63,158 nucleotides of DNA from Streptomyces misionensis (GTDB lineage Bacteria; Actinomycetota; Actinomycetes; Streptomycetales; Streptomycetaceae): assembly GCF_007896895.1 (NCBI RefSeq), contig NZ_VOGW01000016.1, positions 88,054 through 151,211 on the forward strand. The letters run 5' to 3'. The notes below the pieces were generated by a model. It made no database searches. It saw only the letters and a list, made by a program, of their open reading frames with translations, and was not told where the DNA came from. Below, piece by piece: positions 38,323 to 47,986 of this stretch (position 1 is its first letter; each line of letters begins with the position of its first letter). The position numbers and the translations under genes are program-made.

Positions 38323-39681
38323 GTGGGACGACTCTTCGGCACGGATGGCGTGCGCGGTGTCGCCAACGCGGATCTGACGGCCGAGATGGCCCTCGGCCTC
38401 TCCGTGGCCGCGGCGCACGTGCTGGCCGAGGCGGGCACCTTCGAGGGCCACCGGCCGAAGGCCGTGGTCGGCCGGGACCCGCGGGCGTCCGGGGAGTTCC
38501 TGGAGGCGGCGGTCGTCGCGGGCCTGGCGAGCGCGGGGGTGGACGTCCTGCGGGTCGGCGTGCTGCCGACGCCCGCGGTGGCCCACCTCACCGGCGCGCT
38601 CGGTGCCGACCTCGGCGTGATGCTCTCCGCCAGCCACAACGCCATGCCGGACAACGGCGTCAAGTTCTTCGCCCGCGGCGGTCACAAGCTCGCCGACGAG
38701 CTGGAGGACCGGATCGAGGCGGTGTACGAGTCGCACCGGCACGGCGAGCCGTGGCAGCGGCCGACCGGCGCCGGCGTCGGCCGGGTGCGCTCCTACGACG
38801 AGGGCTTCGAGCAGTACGTCGCGCACCTGCTGTCGGTGCTGCCCAACCGGCTGGACGGGCTGAAGATCGTCTTGGACGAGGCGAACGGCGCGGCCTCGGG
38901 GGTCTCGCCGGAGGCCTTCACCCGGGCCGGTGCGCAGGTCGTCACCATCGGCGCCGAGCCGGACGGCCTCAACATCAACGACGGCTGCGGCTCCACGCAC
39001 CTCGGCCCGCTGAAGGCGGCCGTGGTCGAGCACGGCGCGGACTTCGGCATCGCGCACGACGGCGACGCCGACCGGTGCCTCGCGGTGGACCACACCGGCG
39101 AGGAGGTGGACGGCGACCAGATCCTCTCCGTGCTCGCCCTCGCGATGCGGGAGCGCTCCGAGCTGCGGGCGGACACCGTGGTGGCGACCGTGATGTCCAA
39201 CCTCGGCTTCAAGCTGGCGATGGAGAAGGCGGGCATCCGGCTGGTGCAGACGGCCGTGGGCGACCGGTACGTGCTGGAGGAGATGAAGCGGCACGGGTTC
39301 GCCCTCGGCGGTGAGCAGTCCGGGCATGTGATCGTCCTCGACCACGCGACGACCGGCGACGGCACGCTGACCGGTCTGCTGCTGGCCGCGCGGGTCGCCG
39401 AAAGCGGCCGCAGCCTGCGGGAGTTGGCGTCCGTGATGGAGCGGCTGCCGCAGGTGCTCATCAATGTGCCCGACGTCGACAAGTCGCGGGTGCGGACCTC
39501 CGCCGACCTGGCCGCGGCCGTCGGCGAGGCGGAGCGGGAGCTCGGGGAGACCGGGCGGGTGCTGCTGCGGCCTTCCGGTACCGAGCCGCTGGTCCGGGTG
39601 ATGGTCGAGGCGGCGGACATCGAGCAGGCGCGGTCGGTGGCCGGGCGGCTCGCCGACGCGGTGAAGTCGGCCCTGGGATAA
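38323..39681 (+). CDS. glmM: phosphoglucosamine mutase
   Basis: 452 residues from GTG 38323 with AGGAGG just upstream; the frame extends left but starts with [11 protein letters not shown] at the proper place. Converts glucosamine-6-phosphate to glucosamine-1-phosphate for peptidoglycan. Active-site phosphoserine loop [12 protein letters not shown] (Ser104), metal loop [13 protein letters not shown], sugar loop GGEQSGHV and phosphate loop [12 protein letters not shown] are all intact. glmS, encoding the previous step, is 2 kb downstream. Confidence 0.97.
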   Translation: MGRLFGTDGVRGVANADLTAEMALGLSVAAAHVLAEAGTFEGHRPKAVVGRDPRASGEFLEAAVVAGLASAGVDVLRVGVLPTPAVAHLTGALGADLGVMLSASHNAMPDNGVKFFARGGHKLADELEDRIEAVYESHRHGEPWQRPTGAGVGRVRSYDEGFEQYVAHLLSVLPNRLDGLKIVLDEANGAASGVSPEAFTRAGAQVVTIGAEPDGLNINDGCGSTHLGPLKAAVVEHGADFGIAHDGDADRCLAVDHTGEEVDGDQILSVLALAMRERSELRADTVVATVMSNLGFKLAMEKAGIRLVQTAVGDRYVLEEMKRHGFALGGEQSGHVIVLDHATTGDGTLTGLLLAARVAESGRSLRELASVMERLPQVLINVPDVDKSRVRTSADLAAAVGEAERELGETGRVLLRPSGTEPLVRVMVEAADIEQARSVAGRLADAVKSALG

Positions 39682-39720
39682 GGCGGTTCGGGGCGCGGGC
39701 GGTCCGCTCGCGCCCGCGCG

Positions 39721-39751
39721 GCGGGGGCCGTATGCGTGCAACGGCCCCCGC
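39721..39751. terminator. bidirectional terminator between glmM and DUF389 gene
   Basis: GCGGGGGCCGT (39721-39731) pairs perfectly with ACGGCCCCCGC (39741-39751), loop of nine bases, between convergent genes. Confidence 0.7.
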
Positions 39752-39756
39752 GCCCC

Positions 39757-40685
39757 TCAGCCCTGCTGCCGCCGGCGCCGCCAGAGGTACTTCTGGGCGA
39801 GCAAGGTGAGCGCGCCCGCCAGCACGATGCCGGCCAGGTTCAGCAGGAGCTGTTCGGCCGAGCCCGCGGTCTGGCCGGTGTCGCCGTAGGCCAGGGCCAC
39901 CGCCGCGTTGGCGGCGGCCGGGACCGTGGTGACCGAGATGGCGACGCCCACCAGGGCGCCGGACTTGGCGGAGGTCAGGGAGAGGGTGCCGGCCACTCCC
40001 GCCAGCAGCGCCACGATGAAGGAGAAGGCGTCCGGCGCGTAGACGAACGCGGTGTTGGGGCGGCTGCCCTCCAGCGCGGAGCGCTGGAACAGGCCGACGG
40101 CGTCCATGAACAGGGTGAAGCCGACCGTCACCGCCATCGCCGCCGCGAAGCCCACCAACAGGGCGGTCAGCGAGCGCAGCGCGAGCCGCGGGCGGCGCCG
40201 GACCAGGGCCGTGGAGATGCCGGCCAGTGGACCGAACTCGGGGCCCACGGCCATCGCGCCGACGATCAGCACCGCGTTGTCCAGCACCACGCCGCAGGCC
40301 GCGATCATCGTGGCCAGCGTGATGAACGCCAGGTAGGTGACCGACAGGGTGGACTCCTCGTGGGTGGCCTCGGTCAGGCCCTCCCAGAGCACCGCGTCCG
40401 CGCCCTCGCCCGGGGCGTCCCGCTCGGCCTGATCGGCCCGCCGGGACAGGGACGGCCGATCTCCTCGACGGCGATCGCGCCGGTGTCGTCCAGGCCCAGG
40501 TGCCGCAGCCCGGCGATGAGCCCGTCGCCCGCCTCCCGGGCGACGTCGCACAGCACCAGGTCACCGGCCGGGTCGCGGGCGGCCCCCGGTATCACCGCGA
40601 GGTGGGCGGTGCCGACCGTGTCCTCGATCAGTCGCACCACCTCGTCGGTCCGTTCGGCCGGGGTGATCAGGCGCAGATGCAGCAT
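39757..40685 (-). pseudogene. DUF389 membrane protein, frameshifted
   Basis: The protein begins in one frame from ATG 40685 (MLHLRLITPAERTDEVVRLI through GAIAVEEI) and continues in another (SLSRRADQAERDAPGEGADA onwards to 39757). The switch lies near 40450-40462; one base appears to be missing there. The joined product, about 308 residues, has the DUF389 plan: an N-terminal regulatory domain, then about six membrane helices with the conserved GAMAVGPEFGPLAGIS. Family members are putative transporters of unknown substrate. Either a recent pseudogene or a sequencing error in a GC-rich tract; the rest of both frames is undamaged, which favours error or a very recent event. Confidence 0.75.
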
Positions 40686-40739
40686 GGCGCCCTTTGTAAC
40701 AGGTGCGCCGCGCCGCCTCGGCCTGCTCCGCCGCCCCGC

Positions 40740-41729
40740 CTACAGCTTGCGCAGGCGCAGCCGCTGCACCTTGTGGTCCGGGCCCTTGCGCACGATCAGG
40801 GTGGCCCGGCCGCGGGTGGGGGCGATGTTCTCGACCAGGTTGGGTTTGTTGATCGTGCGCCACAGGGTGCGGGCGTAGTCGAGGGCCTCCTCCTCGGAGA
40901 CCTGGGTGTACTTGCGGAAGTACGAGTGGGGGTCCTGGAACGCCGTCTGGCGCAGTTTCTTGAAGCGGCTGAGGTACCAGCTCTCGATGTCCTCGGCGCT
41001 CGCGTCGACGTACACGCTGAAGTCGAAGTAGTCGGCGAGGCCGACCCTGGTGCGGCCGTCCTTGCCGGGCAGTGCGGGCTGGAGGACGTTGAGGCCCTCC
41101 ACGATCAGGATGTCGGGGCGGCGGACGGTGAGCTTCTGGTCGGGCACGATGTCGTAGATCAGGTGGGAGTAGACCGGCGCGGTCACCTCGGCCTTGCCGG
41201 CCTTGATGTCGGCGACGAAGCGGGTCAGCGCCCGGCGGTCGTACGACTCGGGGAAGCCCTTGCGGGACATCAGGCCGCGGGCCTCCAGTTCCCGGGTGGG
41301 CAGCAGGAAGCCGTCGGTGGTGACCAGCTCCACGCGCGGATGCTCGGGCCAGCGGGACAGCAGGGCCTGCAGGAGACGGGCGACGGTGGACTTGCCGACG
41401 GCGACGGAGCCGGCCACACCTATGACGAACGGGGTGCCGGACTGGGAGCCCTGCTCGCCGAGGAAGGTGTTCAGGGCGCCTCTGAGGCCGTCGGTGGCGC
41501 CGACGTAGAGGTTCAGCAGCCGGGACAGCGGGAGGTAGATGTCGCGCACCTCGTCCAGGTCGATCACGTCGCCCAGACCGCGCAGCTTCTCCACCTCCTC
41601 GGCGGTGAGGGGCAGCGGCGTCTTGTCGCGCAGCGCGCTCCACTCGGCTCGGGTGAGGTCGACGTAGGGAGTCGCCTCCGGCCTGTGCCGGTGGGCGCTC
41701 CGGGGCATCGAGGGGACCGGTGAGATCAC
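40740..41729 (-). CDS. coaA: pantothenate kinase type I
   Basis: 329 residues from ATG 41729 (ATG 41708 possible). Phosphorylates pantothenate, the first step of coenzyme A synthesis. P-loop [12 protein letters not shown] (104-115); [26 protein letters not shown] region with the substrate-binding residues follows; normal length. Divergent from glmS, whose start is 174 bases away; the shared interval contains no other gene. Confidence 0.96.
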   Translation of the reverse strand: MISPVPSMPRSAHRHRPEATPYVDLTRAEWSALRDKTPLPLTAEEVEKLRGLGDVIDLDEVRDIYLPLSRLLNLYVGATDGLRGALNTFLGEQGSQSGTPFVIGVAGSVAVGKSTVARLLQALLSRWPEHPRVELVTTDGFLLPTRELEARGLMSRKGFPESYDRRALTRFVADIKAGKAEVTAPVYSHLIYDIVPDQKLTVRRPDILIVEGLNVLQPALPGKDGRTRVGLADYFDFSVYVDASAEDIESWYLSRFKKLRQTAFQDPHSYFRKYTQVSEEEALDYARTLWRTINKPNLVENIAPTRGRATLIVRKGPDHKVQRLRLRKL

Positions 41730-41903
41730 ATTCCATTGTTAACGGAGTTTGAACGGCACGGGAGGTGGGGTCCGTCACGCCACCGGGCGCCCCGTCAGAC
41801 GCGCGCCACCGGGCCGGGCGAGCGTTCGTATGCCTGTGGGAATTTCCGAATTCGGGCAAGGGGTAACGGTTTTTGGCGCCGGGCTGACCGTAGGCTGCCG
41901 CCC

Positions 41904-43751
41904 ATGTGCGGAATCGTGGGATACGTAGGGTCGCAGTCGGCGCTCGATGTCGTGATGGCCGGGCTGAAGCGGCTGGAGTACCGGGGGTACGACTCGGCGG
42001 GCATCGCCCTGCCGGCGGACGGCGGTCTGGCCGCCGCGAAGAAGGCCGGGAAACTGGTCAACCTGGAGAAGGAGCTGGTCGAGCGGCCGCTGCCGGCCGG
42101 TTCGACGGGCATCGGGCACACCCGCTGGGCCACCCACGGCGGTCCCACGGACGCCAACGCGCACCCGCACCTGGACAACGCGGGCCGGGTCGCCGTCGTC
42201 CACAACGGCATCATCGAGAACTTCGCGGTGCTCCGGGCCGAGCTGGCCGAGCGCGGCCATGTGCTGAACTCCGAGACGGACACCGAGGTCGTCGCCCATC
42301 TGCTGGCCGAGGAGTTCTCGGTGACCGGCGACCTCGCGGAGGCGATGCGGCTGGTGTGCCGGCGCCTTGAAGGCGCGTTCACGCTGGTCGCGGTGCACGC
42401 CGACGCCCCCGACGTGGTGGTCGGCGCGCGCCGCAACTCCCCGCTGGTGGTCGGCGTCGGCGAGGGCGAGGCGTTCCTGGCCTCGGACGTCGCCGCGTTC
42501 ATCGCCCACACCCGCTCGGCGATCGAGCTGGGCCAGGACCAGGTGGTGGAGCTGCGCCGGGACGGCGTGACCGTCACCGGCTTCGACGGCCGCCCCGCCG
42601 AGGTGCACTCCTACCACGTGGACTGGGACGCCTCGGCCGCCGAGAAGGACGGCTACGACTACTTCATGCTCAAGGAGATCGCCGAGCAGCCCAAGGCGGT
42701 CGCCGACACCCTGCTCGGCCGGATCGACCCGTCCGGCTCGCTCACCCTGGACGAGCTGCGGATCTCCCCGACCGAGCTGCGCGAGACCGACAAGGTCGTG
42801 ATCGTGGCGTGCGGTACGGCCTTCCACGCCGGGCTGATCGCCAAGTACGCCATCGAGCACTGGACGCGGATTCCCTGCGAGGTGGAGCTGGCCAGCGAGT
42901 TCCGCTACCGGGACCCCATCCTGGGCAGCCGCTCCTTGGTGATCGCGATCTCCCAGTCCGGCGAGACCATGGACACCCTGATGGCCCTGCGGCACGCCCG
43001 CGAGCAGGGTTCCAAGGTGCTGGCCATCTGCAACACCAACGGTTCCACCATCCCGCGCGAGTCGGACGCGGTGCTCTACACGCACGCGGGGCCCGAGGTC
43101 GCCGTCGCCTCCACCAAGGCCTTCCTCACCCAGCTGGTCGCCTGCTACCTGGTCGCCCTCTACCTGGGCCAGGTGCGCGGCACCAAGTGGGGCGACGAGG
43201 TCCAGGCGGTGATCAAGGACCTGTCCCGGATCTCGGTCGAGGTCGAGCGCGTCCTGGAGACCATGGAGCCGGTACGGGCGCTGGCCCGCACGCTGGCCGC
43301 CAAGGACACCGTGCTCTTCCTGGGCCGGCACGTCGGCTACCCGGTCGCCCTCGAAGGCGCGCTCAAGCTCAAGGAACTCGCCTACATGCACGCCGAGGGC
43401 TTCGCGGCGGGCGAGCTGAAGCACGGCCCGATCGCGCTGATCGAGGAGGACATGCCGGTGGTGGTGGTCGTGCCGTCGCCGCGCGGCCGCTCCCTCCTGC
43501 ACGACAAGATCGTCTCCAACATCCAGGAGATCCGGGCGCGCGGGGCGCGCACCATCGTGATCGCCGAGGAGGGGGACGAGGCGGTCGTCCCGTACGCCGA
43601 CCACCTGATCCGCATCCCGGCCACGCCCACCCTGCTGCAGCCGGTGGTGGCCACCGTGCCGCTCCAGGTCTTCGCCTGCGAGCTGGCCGCCGCGCGGGGC
43701 AACGAGGTGGACCAGCCGCGGAACCTGGCGAAGTCGGTGACGGTGGAGTAG
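41904..43751 (+). CDS. glmS: glucosamine-6-phosphate synthase, isomerising
   Basis: 615 residues from ATG 41904, chosen because the nucleophile Cys must follow the initiator Met (MCGIVGYVG). N-terminal glutaminase domain (1-225) with HTRWATHG and SETDTEV; two SIS sugar-isomerase domains follow (SQSGETMDTLMAL; STKAFLTQ; C-terminal RNLAKSVTVE). Makes glucosamine-6-phosphate from fructose-6-phosphate and glutamine. I see no glmS ribozyme in the short upstream region. Confidence 0.97.
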   Translation: MCGIVGYVGSQSALDVVMAGLKRLEYRGYDSAGIALPADGGLAAAKKAGKLVNLEKELVERPLPAGSTGIGHTRWATHGGPTDANAHPHLDNAGRVAVVHNGIIENFAVLRAELAERGHVLNSETDTEVVAHLLAEEFSVTGDLAEAMRLVCRRLEGAFTLVAVHADAPDVVVGARRNSPLVVGVGEGEAFLASDVAAFIAHTRSAIELGQDQVVELRRDGVTVTGFDGRPAEVHSYHVDWDASAAEKDGYDYFMLKEIAEQPKAVADTLLGRIDPSGSLTLDELRISPTELRETDKVVIVACGTAFHAGLIAKYAIEHWTRIPCEVELASEFRYRDPILGSRSLVIAISQSGETMDTLMALRHAREQGSKVLAICNTNGSTIPRESDAVLYTHAGPEVAVASTKAFLTQLVACYLVALYLGQVRGTKWGDEVQAVIKDLSRISVEVERVLETMEPVRALARTLAAKDTVLFLGRHVGYPVALEGALKLKELAYMHAEGFAAGELKHGPIALIEEDMPVVVVVPSPRGRSLLHDKIVSNIQEIRARGARTIVIAEEGDEAVVPYADHLIRIPATPTLLQPVVATVPLQVFACELAAARGNEVDQPRNLAKSVTVE

Positions 43752-43765
43752 CCCCGCCCCGGATC

Positions 43766-44557
43766 TCAGTGGACGGAGAAGCCTCCGTCCACGCGGATCG
43801 ACTGGCCCGTGACGTAGGCGGAGGCGCGGCTCGCGAGGAAGACGGCCGCGCCCGCGAAGTCCCCGGCGAGGCCGTTGCGCCCGGTCATGGTGCGCGCGGC
43901 CAGCGCCGCCACCCGCTCCGGGTCGGCCGACAGCCGGGCGTTGAGCGGGGTCATCACGAAGCCCGGCACGAGGGTGTTGCAGGTGACCCCGTACGGCGAC
44001 CAGGCCTCCGCCTGCGAGCGGGCCAGCGATTCGAGGGCGCCCTTGGAGACGCCGTACGCGCCGCTCGACACGAACGCGCGGTGCGCCTGCTGGGAACTGA
44101 TGTGGATGATCCGGCCGAAGCCGCGCTCGGCCATGCCGGGCCCGAACCGCTGCCCCAGCAGGAAGGGCGCCTCCAGGTTCACGGCCATGGTGGCGTCCCA
44201 GACGTCCTCGCCCAGCTCGTCCATCGGGGGCCGCAGATTGATCCCGGCGCTGTTGACGAGGATGTCGGGCTCCCCGAACACGGCCGCCGCCTCCTCGGCC
44301 GCCGCCCGCACTCCTTTCCGGCTGCCCAGATCGCCCGCGACCCAGGCGGCCCGGCACCCGTCGGCCGTCAGTTCCCCGACGGTGGCGGCCAGTCGCTCCT
44401 CGCCGCGGGCCACGGCCACCACACTCGCCCCGGCCCGGGCCAGTGCCCCGGCGACGGCCCGGCCGATGCCGGAACTGCCGCCGGTCACCACGGCGACGCG
44501 GCCGTCGAGCGAGAACAGGTCGGCGAGATAGGACTGTTGGGACGCGGTGCTGTTCAT
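43766..44557 (-). CDS. short-chain dehydrogenase/reductase
   Basis: 263 residues from ATG 44557. Rossmann motif VTGGSSGIGRA (about 24-34), NSAGIN, catalytic Ser in HISSQQAHR and YGVSK (Tyr and Lys), C-terminal TGQSIRVDGGFSVH. It resembles gluconate 5-dehydrogenase-type and similar NAD(P)-dependent reductases; the substrate cannot be told. Divergent from acpS, 49 bases between starts, and convergent with glmS. Confidence 0.9.
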   Translation of the reverse strand: MNSTASQQSYLADLFSLDGRVAVVTGGSSGIGRAVAGALARAGASVVAVARGEERLAATVGELTADGCRAAWVAGDLGSRKGVRAAAEEAAAVFGEPDILVNSAGINLRPPMDELGEDVWDATMAVNLEAPFLLGQRFGPGMAERGFGRIIHISSQQAHRAFVSSGAYGVSKGALESLARSQAEAWSPYGVTCNTLVPGFVMTPLNARLSADPERVAALAARTMTGRNGLAGDFAGAAVFLASRASAYVTGQSIRVDGGFSVH

Positions 44558-44606
44558 GGCCGAAGCGTAGAGGGCGTACCTGGGCGGCCTGTCTAGGGTG
44601 CTGTCC

Positions 44607-44978
44607 ATGAGCATCATCGGAGTCGGGATCGACGTGGCGGAGATCGACCGCTTCCGGGCGTCCCTGGAGCGGACCCCCCAGCTGGCCGACCGGCTGTTCG
44701 TGACGCAGGAGTTGCTGCTGCCCAGCGGGGAGCGGCGCGGAACCGCCTCGCTGGCGGCCCGGTTCGCCGCGAAGGAGGCGGTGGCGAAGGCGCTCGGGGC
44801 ACCGCCCGGGCTGCTGTGGACGGACGCCGAGGTGTACGTCGAGGACAGCGGGCGGCCCCGGCTGCGGGTGCGCGGGACGGTGGCCGCGCGCGCCGCCGAG
44901 CTGGGGGTGCGGTCCTGGCACGTGTCCCTCAGCCATGACGCGGGCGTCGCCTCGGCCGTGGTGATCGCCGAGGGCTGA
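44607..44978 (+). CDS. acpS: holo-[acyl-carrier-protein] synthase
   Basis: 123 residues from ATG 44607. Transfers phosphopantetheine from coenzyme A to acyl carrier proteins. Signature [13 protein letters not shown] and the metal-binding [12 protein letters not shown] are intact; WHVSLSHD closes the fold. Small AcpS type acting on fatty-acid and some polyketide carrier proteins. Followed after 47 bases by the NAD(P)HX repair gene, a common actinobacterial order. Confidence 0.96.
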   Translation: MSIIGVGIDVAEIDRFRASLERTPQLADRLFVTQELLLPSGERRGTASLAARFAAKEAVAKALGAPPGLLWTDAEVYVEDSGRPRLRVRGTVAARAAELGVRSWHVSLSHDAGVASAVVIAEG

Positions 44979-45025
44979 GCGGGCCCGGGTGTGACCGGCG
45001 GGGGTTACGGGGCACACTCGGTGCC

Positions 45026-46456
45026 ATGCGGAGTGCGTACGGCGTGGAGACGGTACGGGCGGCCGAACGGGCCCTGATGGCGCGGCTGCCGGAGGGGGCG
45101 CTGATGCAGCGGGCGGCCGCCGGCCTCGCCGCCGCCTGCGCCGACCTGCTGGGCAGGGTGTACGGCAGCCGGGTGGTCCTGCTCGTGGGCAGCGGCGACA
45201 ACGGCGGCGACGCGCTGTACGCGGGCGCCCGGCTGGCGCGCCGGGGGGCCGGGGTGACGGCCGTGCTCCTCGCGCCCGAGCGGGCGCACGCCGGGGGACT
45301 GGCCGCGCTGCGGCGGGCCGGCGGCGTCGTCGGTCCGGCCGGCTTTGCCGAGGAGGCGCTGGGGCGGGCCGATCTCGTGGTGGACGGCATCGTAGGGATC
45401 GGCGGCAGGGGCGGGCTGCGGCCGGATGCCGCACGGCTGGTGGAGACGGTGGAGCGGTCCCGGGCCGCCGTGGTGGCGGTGGACCTGCCCAGCGGGGTCG
45501 AGGCGGACACCGGGGAGGTGCGGGGGGCCGCCGTACGGGCGGACCTCACCGTCACCTTCGGCACGTACAAGCCCGGCCTGCTGGTGGATCCGGCGCGGGA
45601 GTACGCCGGGGTGGTGCGGTTGGTCGACATCGGTCTGGAGCTGCCGGCCGAGGGTGAGCTGGAGGCGCTCCAGCACGCGGACGTGGCGCGGCTGCTGCCG
45701 GTGCCCGCGGCCGAGAGCGACAAGTACCGGCGGGGCGTGGTCGGGATCGCGGCCGGGTCCGCGCGCTATCCGGGCGCCGCGGTGCTCGCCGTCGCCGGGG
45801 CGCTGCGCGGCGGCGCCGGGGCCGTGCGCTACGTCGGCCCGGCCGCCGACGCGGTCATCGCCCGCTTCCCGGAGACCCTGGTCTCCGACCGGGGCCCGGC
45901 CAAGGCGGGCCGGGTGCAGGCCTGGGTGACCGGGCCGGGCGCCGGGGACGACGCGGCGACCGTCGCCGAGGTGCTGGCCGCCGAGGTGCCGGTGCTGCTG
46001 GACGCGGACGGGCTGCGCCTCGCGGAACGGGACGCGGTACGGGCGCGTACGGCGCCCACCCTGATGACACCGCACGCGGGGGAGGCCGCCGCGCTGCTGG
46101 GGGTGCCCCGCGAGGAGGTCGAGGGCGCCCGCCTCGCCGCGGTGCGCGAACTGGCCGCGGTCTACCGGGCGACGGTGCTGCTCAAGGGCTCGACGACGCT
46201 GGTCGCCGACGCGGCGGGCGGCGCGGTACGGGTGAACCCGACCGGCACGGGCTGGCTCGCCACCGCGGGCAGCGGGGACGTCCTGTCCGGTCTCGGCGGC
46301 TCCCTGCTGGCCTCCGGGCTGCCCGCCCGGGACGCGGGCGGTGTCGCCGCGTATCTGCACGGCCTGGCGGGCCGGTTCGCGGCCGACGGCGCCCCGGCGG
46401 GCGCCCACGACGTGGCGGACCGCATTCCGGCGGCGTGGCGGGACGTACGGCGCTGA
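45026..46456 (+). CDS. nnr: bifunctional NAD(P)H-hydrate epimerase / ADP-dependent dehydratase
   Basis: 476 residues. The N-terminal YjeF domain (1-210) epimerises damaged NAD(P)HX (VGSGDNGGDALYAGARL; VDLPSGVEADTG). The C-terminal ribokinase-like domain (about 225-470) dehydrates it with ADP (LLDADGLRL; TPHAGEAAALLG; GTGWLATAGSGDVLSG). Both halves keep their signatures. Lies between acpS and alr; the stop is followed at once by a tandem repeat. Confidence 0.95.
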   Translation: MRSAYGVETVRAAERALMARLPEGALMQRAAAGLAAACADLLGRVYGSRVVLLVGSGDNGGDALYAGARLARRGAGVTAVLLAPERAHAGGLAALRRAGGVVGPAGFAEEALGRADLVVDGIVGIGGRGGLRPDAARLVETVERSRAAVVAVDLPSGVEADTGEVRGAAVRADLTVTFGTYKPGLLVDPAREYAGVVRLVDIGLELPAEGELEALQHADVARLLPVPAAESDKYRRGVVGIAAGSARYPGAAVLAVAGALRGGAGAVRYVGPAADAVIARFPETLVSDRGPAKAGRVQAWVTGPGAGDDAATVAEVLAAEVPVLLDADGLRLAERDAVRARTAPTLMTPHAGEAAALLGVPREEVEGARLAAVRELAAVYRATVLLKGSTTLVADAAGGAVRVNPTGTGWLATAGSGDVLSGLGGSLLASGLPARDAGGVAAYLHGLAGRFAADGAPAGAHDVADRIPAAWRDVRR

Positions 46457-46464
46457 GCGGAAAG

Positions 46465-46590
46465 ACGCGCCGAGTCCGGCGTCGAGCGGCACCCGCGCCG
46501 AGTCCCGGACCGAGCGGGGACACGCGCCGAGTCCGGCGTCGAGCGGCACCCGCGCCGAGTCCCGGACCGAGCGGGGACACGCGCCGAGTC
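46465..46590. repeat. tandem 57-bp repeat, 2.2 copies
   Basis: Two exact 57-base copies (46465-46521, 46522-46578) and a 12-base third start follow the nnr stop. Each unit itself contains GCGCCGAGTCC twice. The unit is a multiple of three, so frames stay open through it, but nothing suggests it is translated. Confidence 0.85.
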
Positions 46591-46728
46591 GCCGCGGTGC
46601 GGGCGGTCGTGGCGCTTCGTCAGGCGCGTTCGGTCCGCCGCCGTGCGCCGTCGGAGCACGGTCCCCGGCGGGGCCGTGGCCGACACCACGGTCCGGCCGG
46701 TACCGCGCTCTGAGAGACTGGGGGCGCC

Positions 46729-47898
46729 ATGACTGAGACAGCAGCTGTGCCGACCGCCCTCCTGCGCGCCCGCGCCGAGATCGATCTGGGCGCCCTGCGC
46801 GCCAATGTGCGGACCTTGCGTGCCCGGGTGGGAGACCTCGCCGTGATGGCCGTCGTGAAGGCCGACGGCTACGGACACGGCGCGGTGCGCTGCGCCCGCG
46901 CGGCCGTCGAGGCCGGGGCCACCTGGCTCGGCACCGCCACGCCCGAGGAGGCCCTCGCGCTGCGCGCGGCCGGGCTCACCCAGCGCGCGCTGTGCTGGCT
47001 GTGGGTGCCCGGCGGACCCTGGCGGCAGGCGATCGAGGCCGACATCGACGTGTCGCTCAGCGGGATGTGGGCGCTGCGGGAGGTCACCGAGGCCGCCCGC
47101 GCGGCCGGGCGCACCGCACGGGTCCAGCTCAAGGCGGACACCGGGCTCGGCCGCAACGGCTGCCAGCCCGGTGCCGACTGGGCGGAACTGGTCGCCGCCG
47201 CCCTGCGCGCCGAGGCCGAGGGGCTGGTCCGGGTCACCGGCCTCTGGTCGCACTTCGCCTGTGCCGACGAGCCCGGCCACCCCTCCATCGCCGCCCAGCT
47301 CACCCGCTTCCGCGAGATGGTGGCGTACGCCGAGGGGCAGGGCGTTCGCCCCGAGGTGCGGCACATCGCCAACTCGCCCGCCACGCTCACCCTCCCCGAG
47401 ACTCACTTCGACCTGGTCCGCCCGGGCATCGCCATGTACGGCCTGTCGCCCAGCCCCGAGATCGGCACCCCCGCGGACTTCGGGCTGCGCCCGGTGATGA
47501 CGCTCAGCGCCTCGCTGGCGCTGGTCAAACGCGTGCCGGGCGAGCACGGCGTCAGCTACGGCCACCACTACGTCACCCCCGGTCCCACCACCCTCGGCCT
47601 CGTCCCCCTCGGCTACGGTGACGGCATCCCGCGGCACGCCTCCGGCGCGGGCCCGGTGCTGGTGGACGGCAAGTGGCGGACCGTGGCCGGGCGGGTCGCC
47701 ATGGACCAGTTCGTGGTGGACCTCGGCGGCGACGAACCGCCGGTCGGCTCGCGGGCCGTGCTGTTCGGGCCGGGCGAGGGCGGCGAGCCTACCGCCGAGG
47801 ACTGGGCGGCGGCCTGCGGCACCATCGGCTACGAGATCGTCACGCGCATCGGGAGCCGGGTGCCCCGCGTCTACGTCAACGAGGAAGAGCGCGGATAA
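46729..47898 (+). CDS. alr: alanine racemase
   Basis: 389 residues from ATG 46729. PLP enzyme making D-alanine for peptidoglycan. The PLP lysine is Lys44 in AVVKADGYGHG; the catalytic Tyr region is HGVSYGHHY, and LVPLGYGDGIPR and AMDQFVVDLGG are conserved. Preceded by the tandem repeat and about 140 bases of unassigned DNA. Confidence 0.96.
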   Translation: MTETAAVPTALLRARAEIDLGALRANVRTLRARVGDLAVMAVVKADGYGHGAVRCARAAVEAGATWLGTATPEEALALRAAGLTQRALCWLWVPGGPWRQAIEADIDVSLSGMWALREVTEAARAAGRTARVQLKADTGLGRNGCQPGADWAELVAAALRAEAEGLVRVTGLWSHFACADEPGHPSIAAQLTRFREMVAYAEGQGVRPEVRHIANSPATLTLPETHFDLVRPGIAMYGLSPSPEIGTPADFGLRPVMTLSASLALVKRVPGEHGVSYGHHYVTPGPTTLGLVPLGYGDGIPRHASGAGPVLVDGKWRTVAGRVAMDQFVVDLGGDEPPVGSRAVLFGPGEGGEPTAEDWAAACGTIGYEIVTRIGSRVPRVYVNEEERG

Positions 47899-47986
47899 CC
47901 CGTTCGGGAATGCCGGCCGGCACAGCGGTCACCCCGCACCCCAGGCCCGTCCCAGCGAACATCTGTACGGCGAGGAGGAGCGGTAC

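Noticed and set aside
41730..41903. glmS ribozyme or riboswitch in the coaA-glmS interval
   Set aside because: I cannot form the ribozyme core in these 174 bases, and streptomycetes are not known to have it.
41775..45434. 1219-residue minus-strand frame across glmS, the SDR and acpS
   Set aside because: It runs antisense to glmS with good motifs on the other strand and is low-complexity; a shadow of GC bias.
46457..46590. CRISPR array at the 57-bp repeats
   Set aside because: Copies are directly adjacent with no unique spacers; it is a plain tandem repeat.
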